A stretch of DNA of 64,000 nt from Acheta domesticus (taxonomy: Eukaryota; Arthropoda; Insecta; Orthoptera; Gryllidae). Position 1 is the first letter of the stretch. Every line of letters begins with the position of its first letter. Below are positions 10,961-20,592 of this stretch, in pieces. The position numbers and the translations under genes are program-made. The stretch covers positions 31,082,271 through 31,146,270 of the forward strand of contig JAHLJT010000631.1 of assembly GCA_031308135.1 (NCBI GenBank). Direction: 5' to 3'. The notes beneath the pieces are model-generated. The model was not told the origin of the DNA and did not search any database. It worked only from the letters and a program-made list of their open reading frames with translations.

Positions 10961-12206
10961 CAAAGCGAAAACGATCGAAATCACTCGCACGAGACAATCT
11001 CAGCATTTCCTCGCCTCGTGTAGCAATCGCTCGTAACTCACAGCCCAGCTCTTGCAATCAGAAGATGGCCGTTTGTTAATGGTACCCTAAGGTGAGAGAG
11101 GAAGATTCCTCCTCTGAACTGTCATCTCGAGACGTCTATTTCACCTAATACCACGCGTCCCTGGGCGAAGAGTTGCGAGCAGAGCTGGCGCAAGTACGAA
11201 GAAAGGGCAACCAAATCGATAGATCTTTCTCTCGTATGCCATCGTTAGTCGCGAAACGTAATCTAAATTGATGTACGTTCCACTTGAAACAATTTATGAA
11301 ATTGACATTTTTCCTCTTGTAAAACATGCGACCCACCAGTGTCGACGCCAGTACGACCAAGCCAGTAGGACCCACCAGTGTCGTATGTAATCGCTGCGAC
11401 CCCTCAATGCAATATTTTTAAAAAAAATATTCGGGTGTCAGGATTCATAGGGAATGAAATATCAAAATGCCTTCCATGCGCGCGCCGTCAGTCAGCGCCT
11501 TTCAACTCCCATACAACGTGATGGAGACCATTAGAGTGGTGCGCTCTCCTCTAGCATCTGCTTACAGGAACTAAAATACGAACTGGTGCCAACGATATTT
11601 CAAAAGTGCGTGGCTGCTGCGGAGGTTCGTGAGACGCAAGTAGACGCGTGTGCTTATAAAAAAAGATAGCGCCGATGTTCGCGCTTTCTTCGGCGGATTC
11701 TTATATGTTTACATTATGAATAATTGGACATTTGGAGGACACTTTCGTATTTCTCACAAATAGCCAATTTTTATGTGGCGAACCTAACCTGCAACTGTAC
11801 CCGGCGACACTAACGCCTCCTATGGTAGCACCCTTCTGCGTTGTCTCTGATTTTGGTGGAGAGTTGCACGGCCCTGGTCATTGTCAGATCGGCCTACTGT
11901 GCTCCTTCCGCTCACACTCCCACCCACTCACCCCCTCCCCCCGGCCCCGTACTGTGCGCTGTGCCTGCCACTCCCACCCCTCCCCTCCCACCCTACCCCC
12001 TCCCCTCTTCCCACTCCTTCCCCAGCACGCGCACGCGCTCGCGCAGCCGCCTCCAGCGCTCGGCGGCGCGTCTGTCGATCAGCTGACGGCCACGTGCGCG
12101 GCGATTCGGCAACCCCGCACCGGAGCACGTCCCTGGTTCGTTTGCCGACGCATGTGCACGATTTTTCAAAACCGAGAGAGAAAGTTTTTAGTTTTCAAAT
12201 GTTACC
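10961..12206. other. Spacer with a pyrimidine/GC-rich patch at 11895-12140
   Basis: 11895-12140 is C-rich (CACCCCCTCCCCCC, CTACCCCCTCCCC) then CpG-rich (GCGCACGCGCTCGCGCAG). Overlapping open frames here are compositional shadows. 11460-11700 is moderately GC-rich with no recognisable exon. Confidence 0.35.
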
Positions 12207-12443
12207 TATACTGCGATATTTCTAACTTTGCCCCTCAAGGCCCGTCTTCACGATGGAATATGTCATGGTATTTCGCGACGTTCTCAGTCGTGCCGCCAGG
12301 TATCGCATTATCGCGACCGTATACTTGCGAGCATGCGTCTTCTAGCGGTACGACGGAGAAAGACGCGAAATGCCGTGTGATATTCCATCGTGGTCATAGG
12401 GTCATAGGGGCTTGAGGGGCAGAGTTAGAAAAATCGCACTATA
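12207..12443. mobile_element. MITE M1 (TATACTGCGA ends)
   Basis: 237-bp element with terminal inverted repeats: left TATACTGCGATATTTCTAAC, right ending AAATCGCACTATA. Inner arms also pair (TTTGCCCCTCAAGGC against CTTGAGGGGCAGAG; CGATGGAATATGTCA against GATATTCCATCG), so it folds as a near-complete hairpin. Same family as 41240-41495 and, by its termini, 42312-42487 and 49837-51683. Confidence 0.8.
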
Positions 12444-13250
12444 CCTTTATTACCGTAATTCACAATTCAACTATACAATAAAAGAGAGATTGGGAAGAAA
12501 CGTTTTTCGGAGATCTGCAACAAATTTCACAGCATTTGTACACATTTGTACAGCATTTACACAAATTTCACAGCATAGAAGTATACAATATTATAACTAT
12601 TTATTAGTAATTTATTATTTAATGTAAAAAATTATATGATATATTCTGAAGGGGAGCTCACTTATAGACCAGAAGAGAGACTATCCTCGCATTATGTTTC
12701 AAGGGAATTTAGACTAAAAGCCCGATCGAGCTGAAAGTGAAAGCCAATGAATAACATCCGTCTTTTAGAAGTAGATAAAAAATTTAAAATGTTAATATCA
12801 ATTTTATAATATAAAAAATATTTGTGTCAATTTCGATACAAAATATGGCCTCTTATGTAAAATATAAAACATTCAACAGACTGGGGGACAACAGACTACA
12901 GGGATATAAACTTGAGGTAAATTTACACCTATGTAGTTCAATTGTTTAATGGCACAGAGTACTTTTTTTGTTAAGTGATCAATAAGACAGTTTTTTATAT
13001 TAAACACTAACAATTACGCAAGGTTATTTTCATCACTAAATGTGAACTTACTTCTAATCAAGCTGAATTGTTGAAACTAATTGTAACGTAGTACAGTAGA
13101 TTTCAGTTTAAAACGACAATTTTCAAATTAAACTAACTAAATTATCGCTAGAAATTAAACAAGAAACATCGAACAGGCACTTAACTCCGAAAAATGGTAC
13201 AGGGATGTGTAATGTTTTGTCCCAATATAATTGTCAATATAGGAACAAAA
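12444..13250. other. A/T-rich spacer
   Basis: No feature recognised. Confidence 0.4.
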
Positions 13251-13682
13251 TTATAATTCCTTCAAAAAAAATCGCATTAAATGACTTTTGGCCCGCGTAA
13301 AGACTAGCCTACTATCTGCGCATGTTTTCTCGGGAATTTCGAGTCCATTCCACACATAGTTAAAACTAAAGTCAAAAAACCTCATTTGCATAATGTCATA
13401 GTTCTTTTCCACGTTGTTGATTGGCAGGTACGATGTTCTTTTCGAGACAGTCACTAGTTCATCATTGTCGATCTTTCGCAGCCACTTTTTACGATAAAAC
13501 AACAACATAGCAATGCAAGTCGTTGACAACTTTTGATAAAAGTTGTTCGCTCCCATGTAATAAAGGAAAGAATTTAATCGGTAAACGAGTTGCAGATTTA
13601 CTTCGATAGTACTTTCCACAAAATAGACACCTACAAGCAAAAATGAAAAAAAACAAACAAACGTGGTCTGAGCGTCCTCCAC
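13251..13682 (-). pseudogene. Possible relic of a LINE ORF C-terminus
   Basis: A 143-codon open frame in an A/T-rich region. Its end has the spacing typical of CR1/Jockey-type LINE ORF2 C-termini (SFNYVWNGL, then a run ending FTRAKSHLMRFFLKEL, like the usual WNSLP...F...L). The N-terminal part (Phe/Leu/Tyr-rich) is not recognised and no reverse-transcriptase catalytic motif is present. The neighbouring 13690-13750 is repeated, diverged, at 14235-14300. It could equally be a chance open frame. Confidence 0.2.
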
Positions 13683-14139
13683 GTCTTTATGGAAGTTCCT
13701 AGAGGCCTAATAATGGAGCGTGAACGACACGGACCTGCGTCAGCGCTGTGCTGATTCATAGTTTACCACTACCCTTTTGTTTCACTTGACGGTCCGCAGA
13801 TCACTGTTCCAGTCAACAATGTAAGTACTTCTCTCTTGGCGATGGACAGATGACCTATTTATGATTATGGATTTAAATAATAGCCTGAATTGAGTACTCC
13901 AGTAACATGTAAATATCGTTTTCAACGTTTGAAATTATTTTAAACGCACAAATGTATGTGACAAAAATGTGCAAAAAAAGCCTTAGTTGTGCCCTATGGT
14001 GTTAATAATGAAAAGGAATAACATGTGATGCTTAATATAGCCATTCTCGTACATGTAAACATACGTACTCTCTCCCATTATTAAAAACAGTGTATAATTT
14101 AACAATTTTGATACTTATTTTACATGGTAAAAATATAAC

Positions 14140-14225
14140 TTTTCAATGCTTAAAATTCGGACTCGAACCACAGCGATTCCGACCCGCTATGAAAGAGCAC
14201 TACTGTCTGCAACCCTTTTCCGCGT
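14140..14225 (-). mobile_element. tRNA-like SINE head remnant
   Basis: Minus strand contains TAGCGGGTCGGAATCGCTG and B-box GGTTCGAGTCC at about 14172-14162. No full tRNA fold. Confidence 0.35.
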
Positions 14226-14510
14226 CGTCGTTTTCGGAAGTTCCCGCAGGCCTACTAAAGGGGCATGAACGGAACGGCTTTGCGTCGGCGCTATCTTGGG
14301 CCAAGGCGGCGTCGGCGTCTATTTCGGTGGCGGCGCGGTGGAAATGGCGTCGGTGCAAGCGCCCCTCGCAGATTCCGTTCTGCGCATCGATCGTTCTGCG
14401 GAGGCGACGACGCGGCGGCGATGGCAACGGAGGGGTGGGGGCGGGGAGAGGGTTGAGCGGGAGGGGCAACGGAAGGAAGAGGAGGAGGGGGAAAATTCCT
14501 TGCGCACGCG
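14226..14510. other. GC-rich patch
   Basis: CpG-dense segment with purine-rich stretches (GGAAGGAAGAGGAGGAGGGG). Open frames on both strands are shadows of base composition. 14235-14300 is a diverged copy of 13690-13750 (GGAAGTTCC...AGGCCTA...TGAAC...TGCGTC). Confidence 0.35.
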
Positions 14511-15098
14511 TGTTTGACATGGCACGCACCGAATTCTTGCTGTATTTGAATAGTCTCGGGGTTAGGGAAAGGAAAAGTGGGAACCCACTTCTCGAGTCTG
14601 GCAACAGAGAACATACACGGCTCGAAAATAAAAGTAGCAACAATAAATATGCATACATTTTCTTCATTCGGAAAAAATGGAAACAAAATTTGAAGTATTA
14701 ATGAAGTAATTCTTCCTATTTATTAAGACAAGCATAAAAAAAGATTTCATCATTATGTGTGATTTGTTCGAGTAGTGCGAAATCGTAATTTTACAAATTT
14801 CGTGTTTGACATGACACGCACCGAATTCTTGCTGTATTTGAATAGTCTCTGAGCAAGGGAAAGGAAAAGTAGGAACCCACTTCTCGCGTCTACCAACAGA
14901 AAACATACCCTGCTCGAAAAATAAAAGTAGCAACAATAAATATGCATACATTTTCTTCATTTGGAAAAAATAGAAACAAAATTTGAAGTATTAATGAAGT
15001 AATTCTTCCGATTTATTAAGAAAGGGATAAAAAAATATTTCGTCACTACCCCGGGTTTCGTTGTGATTTGTGTGAGTGATGCGAATCCGTAATTTGAC
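14511..15098 (+). repeat. Direct tandem duplication, 292-bp period
   Basis: 14511-14802 and 14803-15098 align at an offset of 292: TGTTTGACATGRCACGCACC, GAATAGTCTC, GGAACCCACTTCTCG, AATAAATATGCATACA and AGTAATTCTTCC recur in order, with scattered substitutions. Divergence is clear, so it is a real, older duplication. Function unknown. Confidence 0.85.
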
Positions 15099-15814
15099 GA
15101 GGAGTGTGCTGCTTTAATATTTTGAGGAAAATATTTAAAAGAGCATTGAAATAAAAATCAAATATTTATGTAGAGCAATAAATAAACGTCAAGTCTTAGA
15201 TATCTGAGGAGGAGAAACTTAAAATGTTTAAGCTGATCAATCTCTTTGTTTGCCAGTAGTAATATTAGTCTTCTAATAAATTAAGTTCATCAAAGCGGTG
15301 GTCAATTTATTTCAATTCACATTCATTTATTTAACACAAATTATTTCGCATGATTTTATAAATAATATTAATAAACTAATTCGCATGATTTTATAAATAT
15401 ATTAATAATGTAATAGCCTTATCGTATAACGTTAAAAGTATTTTCATTCTTTATGTGCCGTAATTAAAACACTTCATTTAGCTGTTTGAATGTGAAAATG
15501 ATATAGATTTCTGGAGCGAGTATACGGTCGGATGTGTTCGTCATTGGAAGCCGTTAAAATTTTGTAACACCCGTGACCCATTTCCATTTTTAACGCCTAT
15601 TAAAAAATTCGAATCTCGGTTCAAATGCAATTCTAGCCATATTCAAGCACGAAGTATTTTGATCTTGTTTGTTTGCTTCTTTTTCATGAAGCAATCTTTT
15701 TTATGGAAGCGGGCCCACATCAGAAGGCTCTTCCTGTTAATGGCACTTTTATTTCCTTCGGATGAATTACGTAAACAGACAGTAAAATAATATGTGCACC
15801 TCTTACAACCCCTT
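15099..15814. other. A/T-rich spacer upstream of the K2P promoter island
   Basis: No exon or repeat recognised apart from a short local duplication of TTCGCATGATTTTATAAATA at about 15346 and 15381. Confidence 0.4.
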
Positions 15815-16543
15815 TAGGTGTTAATGGGGCCACGCAAGACGCCGGCACCGCGATGGCATTGGCGCTCGCGCGACGTGGAGGGGGTGCCTAGAATGGAGGG
15901 GCGGGGGGGGCTAGAAGGCGGTCGGGAGGGGGCGGGGCGAGCGTGGGCGCGTGGCATGACGCCGCGGGCGGCCGCGGGGCGGCGGGCGAGGGGCGAGAGC
16001 GACTTGGAGACGGCGGCCGGCGGGGCGGGCAGGTGGGGTTCGATCGCGCGGCCGCGCTCCGCGCCGCCCCTGACCCGCTTGCAAGACGAGTGAGCCGTGA
16101 GTGCGCCGTGCTCGCTCGCGCCCACGCCTTCGCCGCGCGCCTTCGCGCGTCGGCCGTTGCCGAAGGAACGCACCCGCCCGGACGCCCACGGCCTCGCCGG
16201 ATGTCAGCCGCATTGATTGGCGCGTCGAGGCGCCGGCGATGTGTTCATGATAAACACTGAGGCGCCCCGCGTATTCGGACACGTCGCCTGGCCGTTGCCA
16301 GCCGCAGCAGTAGCAAGTGCCGTCGGGGGCGGAGGCGTCAGCCGCGAGCGGCGCCGTCGTCGCTTCGCGGCTCGTAAGTGCGTAAGTGCTCGTGAACCAA
16401 TCGTCGAACGAACTGATTTGTTGGCGTGCGCGCGTGATGAGGTGAGCGGGGGTGACATGCGGTTGCAGCGACGCCGGCGGTGACCGTGGCGGCGGCGGTG
16501 CGCGACGACGACGGCGGCGGCGGCGACGCTCCAGCGGCGGCGC
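15815..16543 (+). promoter_or_regulatory. CpG island: promoter and 5' UTR of the K2P gene
   Basis: A sharp rise in G+C and CpG at about 15820, continuous with the coding exon. GC boxes (GGGGGCGGGG at 15928, GGCGGGGCGGGC near 16020) and no TATA box suit a dispersed CpG promoter. The long minus-strand frame across it (to 17482) is a shadow of the GC-rich plus-strand gene. Confidence 0.55.
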
Positions 16544-16737
16544 ATGAGCGACGGCAGCGCCTCCCCGGCGCCGACGGCGACGCCGGCCTCCACGCCGGCG
16601 GGGACGCCGCGCGCGTCGCCGCCCGCGACGCCTCCGAGCACGCCCCCGCCGACGCGTCCGGCGTCGCGCGGGGCGGCGGAGGCGGCGGCGGCCGCGAGCG
16701 AGCGCAGCGCCAGCCCCGGCGCCGAGCGGCGGAAGGG
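16544..16737 (+). CDS. Proposed first coding exon of the K2P channel
   Basis: ATG at 16544 opens a 64-codon Ser/Thr/Pro/Ala-rich N-terminus (MSDGSASPAPTATPASTP...) that meets a stop at 16739. The stop overlaps a good donor, GTAAGC at 16738. Splicing to the AG at 16899-16900 removes 163 bp, with a CTGAC branch-like motif at 16875, and restores phase exactly (GG|T, then GAG GCG GAG) into the exon that carries the first membrane helix. The pyrimidine tract is weak. The alternative is an unspliced start at Met 16833. Such a disordered N-terminus would be cytoplasmic. Confidence 0.35.
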
Positions 16738-16900
16738 GTAAGCATCGGCGGCGGCGGCGGCGGCAGTCGCAGCCGAGCAGCGGCCGCGAGAGCGCGCCTC
16801 CGCCGTCGCTGCCACCGCGTGCGCGCGCGCGTGTGTATGTGTGGGCGGGTGGGGGCCGAGCACGAGCGCGCGAGCTGACGAGCGCGGAGCTGTCCGGCAG

Positions 16901-17453
16901 TGAGGCGGAGGAGCGCGAGGGCGCCGCGACGCCCGATGACGCCGCCGCCGCCGCCGCCAGCAGCCGAAGCAGCAGCAGCAGCAGCGTGCTGCCGCCGGTG
17001 GGTGGCGCGGCAGGGGCAGCGGCAGCGGCCACCCTCGCGACGGCGCCCCAGTTGGTGCGCAGCGCGGTAGCCGCGGCGGGCGGCGATGCCGCCCCCGGGG
17101 GGCCGGCGGCGGCGGGGGCGGGGGCGGGGGCGGGCGTAGCGTCGGTAGGCGTGCAGGCGTCGGCGCCGCCGCCGTACCGCCTGCGCGTGCTGCCGGCGCG
17201 CGGCGGCGGGTGCGCGCGGGTGGCGGCGCGCGCCGCGCTGTCGCAGGCCGGGCTGGCGGCGCTGCTGCTGGCGTGGGCGCTGCTGGGCGCGTGGGCCTTC
17301 CGCGCCACCGAGGGCCCCCACGAGCGCCAGCGCGCCAGCGGCGTGCGCCTCGAGCAGCAGAAGCTCGCCGACGAGCTGGCCGAGGCCGCGCGCCGCCTGG
17401 CCGAGGACGGCGGCGCCTGCGGGGACGACACTGCGTGGCGCGATGCCGCGCAG
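16901..17453 (+). CDS. K2P potassium channel, exon with first transmembrane helix
   Basis: Two-pore-domain K+ channels are dimeric leak channels of the plasma membrane; each subunit has four membrane helices and two pore loops. Here an acidic and low-complexity stretch (poly-Ala, poly-Ser at 16955-16990) precedes M1, AGLAALLLAWALLGAWAF (about 17247-17300, residues 181-198 of the spliced model). The K2P hallmark RATEGPHE follows, then a charged helix RLEQQKLADELAEAARRL fitting the extracellular cap. The exon ends in phase 0 with CAG|GTACGC at 17454. An N-terminus of about 180 residues is long for the family. If not spliced at 16900, the frame runs back to Met 16833. Identity as a K2P rests on this exon plus the next; the exact paralogue is not resolved. 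Confidence 0.75.
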
Positions 17454-18760
17454 GTACGCATGGCAAGTGGGCTTCCTTTCATCTCGCTGTCAGTGTGTTT
17501 CGGTGTGACACATCTTGTAATCTGCCGTGAAGTGGTCAGCGTGTTATACCACTGGAGCCGAGACGTGATTCTGTGCAGGTAAGGATTTCTTATAATTTCG
17601 CTGTCAGTGTGTTTCGGTGTGACACATCTTGTAATCTGTCGTGAAGTGGTCAGCGTGTTATACCACTGGAGCCGAGACGTGATTCTGTGCAGGTAAGGAT
17701 TTCTTATAATTTCGCTGTCAGTGTGTTTCGGTGTGACACATCTTGTAATCTGTCGTGAAGGGTCAGCGTGTTATACCACTGGAGCCGAGACATGATTCTG
17801 TGCAGGTAAGGATTTCTTATAATTTCGCTGTCAGTGTGTTTCGGTGTGACACATCTTGTAATCTGCCGTGAAGTGGTCAGCGTGTTATACCACTGGAGCC
17901 GAGACGTGATTCTGTGCAGGTAAGGATTTCTTATAATTTCGCTGTCAGTGTGTTTCGGTGTGACACATCTTGTAATCTGTCGTGAAGGGTCAGCGTGTTA
18001 TACCACTGGAGCCGAGACATGATTCTGTGCAGGTAAGGATTTCTTATAATTTCGCTGTCAGTGTGTTTCGGTGTGACACATCTTGTAATCTGTCGTGAAG
18101 TGGTCAGCGTGTTATACCACTGGAGCCGAGACGTGATTCTGTGCAGGTAAGGATTTCTTATAATTTCGCTGTCAGTGTGTTTCGGTGTGACACATCTTGT
18201 AATCTGCCGTGAAGTGGTCAGCGTGTTTTACCACTGAGGTCGATTCTGTACAGGTACGAATAACAAGTTGTTTTTTTAATAATGTCGTCGTGTTTTGGTG
18301 TAACGGTTAGAGCTGTGAATTGGCCAGCGTGTTAAGCCATTGGGCATGAGACGTGATTCTGTGCAGGTATGGATGGCACTTTGATTTTCAGTAACCTTTC
18401 TGTCAATGTGTTGGAGTGTAACGGCTAGATCTGGTAACCAGCTGTTCAATGATCAGCGTGTTACGAAATAGAGGAATTACTATAAGAAGGGACCGCTTTG
18501 TCAGCTACTGCTTGGCCAGTGCTGGCAACATAACTGCAGGTCATGTCCATGCTCTCATTCTTGTCAATGCGTCCATTTACAATTGGCTCATTCGTAAATG
18601 TTTTCATCAACATCTCTTGCGATGTCATCCCCTTACATGACGTTCAATTGATTCCCGACCTGTGAAAGGGGACCCTTCTTAGAGCTACTCCTCTATACCA
18701 CTGGTGATTCCGTTCAGGTACGAATGGTAAGTTGTTTTTGCAAATACCTCACTGTCAATG
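17439..18760 (+). repeat. 113/114-bp tandem array of splice-donor-like units at the intron's 5' end
   Basis: Six near-identical units carry TTCTGTGCAG|GTAAGG or its junction; GT falls at 17579, 17693, 17806, 17920, 18033 and 18147. Degenerate units follow with GT at 18254 (CAG|GTACGA), 18367 (CAG|GTATGG) and 18718 (CAG|GTACGA). The true exon junction (GT at 17454) belongs to the same series: GATGCCGCGCAGGTACG aligns with GATTCTGTGCAGGTAAG, and ATGGCAAGT downstream recurs as ATGGTAAGT at 18724. Each unit also has an AGTGGT...ACCACT short hairpin. The array appears to have grown out of the exon-intron boundary. Confidence 0.85.
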
Positions 18761-20592
18761 AGTTGGGACGACTTTTGATGTAGCGGTCACCTTTGGTATT
18801 CCGCTGTGAAGTGGTCAGCCTGGTGTACCACTGGGGGAATCACGGCTCATTCGAGAGAAGTTTGGACAAAGCGAGTTTGCATTGCTCTGGACGGTTACCT
18901 TTCCCCGGCCTTTCCTTTCACCGTCTTCTCTATTTTTATGCTCATTACTCTAGTCATTACGTCATCAGATCTCACCACGTGCCTCACCTGGGAGCCCGAT
19001 GACGTCAGAGCTGAGAGTCTGGCTTAGAAACTATGGACATTGCGTCGTCTCTCACAAAATTGACGCCGTACGATAAGCAAACCAAATGCTTTTACAAACA
19101 ATATCGTACAAAAAATGTATACAACACGTCTTTTGTTATTGTTGTTGTTGTTGTTGTTGTTGTTGAGTTTACCAGTACTAGAAACCAATTTTGACTTTTT
19201 TAATTTTAATTTGAATTCATTTCCGCCAAGGTGGCTATACAATGGTCTCAGTCATATTTACCTGTTATGTAGTCCGTTTCCTGGTTGAGTCAACGTGGAT
19301 CCGTTTAGGACAGAAAACGTTGGGGATTTAATTTTGTCACACAACTGCCAGAATTATTTTACATGCCAGTTGGGACACTAAGAATTTTCGCCATTCGAAA
19401 ATCCAACTCTCAAAGGCAAAATTGAAACTGCAAACCTCGGAGTTTGAAAGATAGAGTCTGTGCTAACCCCCATACCATTAGGGCCGGTTTATTTCAATAT
19501 AGGGATGTTGACATTATTTAAATATATTTATAATATAGAGGTGAATGTATATTGTAAGGAAAATAGTTGAGAAGTGGCTTCTGAATAAAGATGATCAGAA
19601 ATGGTTCGATGAGTATGGGCTCAAAAATGCATTTTATTACGAGGTTCATTTTCAAAGATTATGAGCCTTCATTTCCATGCGCAGAGCCTGTACGTGTCAG
19701 AAATATGAGGACATGACCTCATCAGTCAAATCTGTTCCCGTGTCAGTTTATGACATTGTTGAGGCTAGCTTCCAATCCCCTTCAAAACTAGTTGCATTTC
19801 CGGGTAGAAGCTCGTGAGGTCGTTTTTCTAACTTTCACTCATGAGGCTCTTAGAGTTTTGCCATATATTTTTGACATATTTCATGTTTGTTCCTAATGTT
19901 CGTTCGCCATTCCGAATTACATGTATTTTTTACTATAGTTTCTGTCTATTAGAAGTCATGGTAAACGGCCTGTAAAATTGGTAAGCTAGGACTGCTTTGA
20001 ATTAAATTACTATATTTGATTATTAATACTCGTTTTATTTACACCACCCAGTTGTATACCACTTACATGATTTACAAATCCATTTACGTCTTACCTGCCT
20101 CCCCTTCATCTTCTCCATTAATAAGCAACTTAAAACTTACACCTTACACTTATTGTTTTCTCATCTATTATTCCATGATAAGCATCCATTTTCGAATTCC
20201 ACAGGATATTTTTTGACTATAAATGCTATTACATCTTTCCATTTATCTCCATATGTCTGATATAGCTTTACAAGTTTGCAATTATACATACAGGATGAGT
20301 CATTTCATGGATAAAATACACATCAGCGTGCCCATTGTATTATTAGCTGAAAATAATTACTTCACCGTTTTGGTCTCATTAGCATTCCCGTAAAAAGTAT
20401 TTTTGATAACTTTCTAATTTCGTCGCAGTTTGGATGCCACCAGAACTTAGTGTGCATTTCTGTTTGTAGTGTGTTGTGTGTGCATTTCTGTTTTGCTGTT
20501 TGTGTGTGACCAATTTCGTTCTTTGCTCCAAAATTCCCAATAAATTGTTAGTAAATGATTTTTGAATTAATAAAATGTTTCATTTCTTTAGG
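18761..20592 (+). other. Interior of the 5,981-bp K2P intron
   Basis: Intron 17454-23434 is bounded by the donor at 17454 and the acceptor AG at 23433-23434. Between its two arrays the interior holds a (GTT)n run at 19137-19165, a SINE-C copy (19320-19490) and otherwise unremarkable A/T-rich DNA. No additional exon recognised. Confidence 0.6.
19320..19490 (-). mobile_element. SINE-C copy 2, degenerate
   Basis: Minus strand: TAATGGTATGGGGGTTAGCA (A-box region), GAGGTTTGCAGTTTC (degenerate B box), then a body with CTGGCATGTAAAATAATTCTG, ending AAATTAAATCCCC. It parallels 8690-8880. Confidence 0.55.

Noticed and set aside
15911..17482. 523-codon minus-strand open frame opposite the K2P exons
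   Set aside because: Arg/Ala/Pro/His-rich shadow caused by extreme GC content; the plus strand has the recognisable membrane helix and splice phase.
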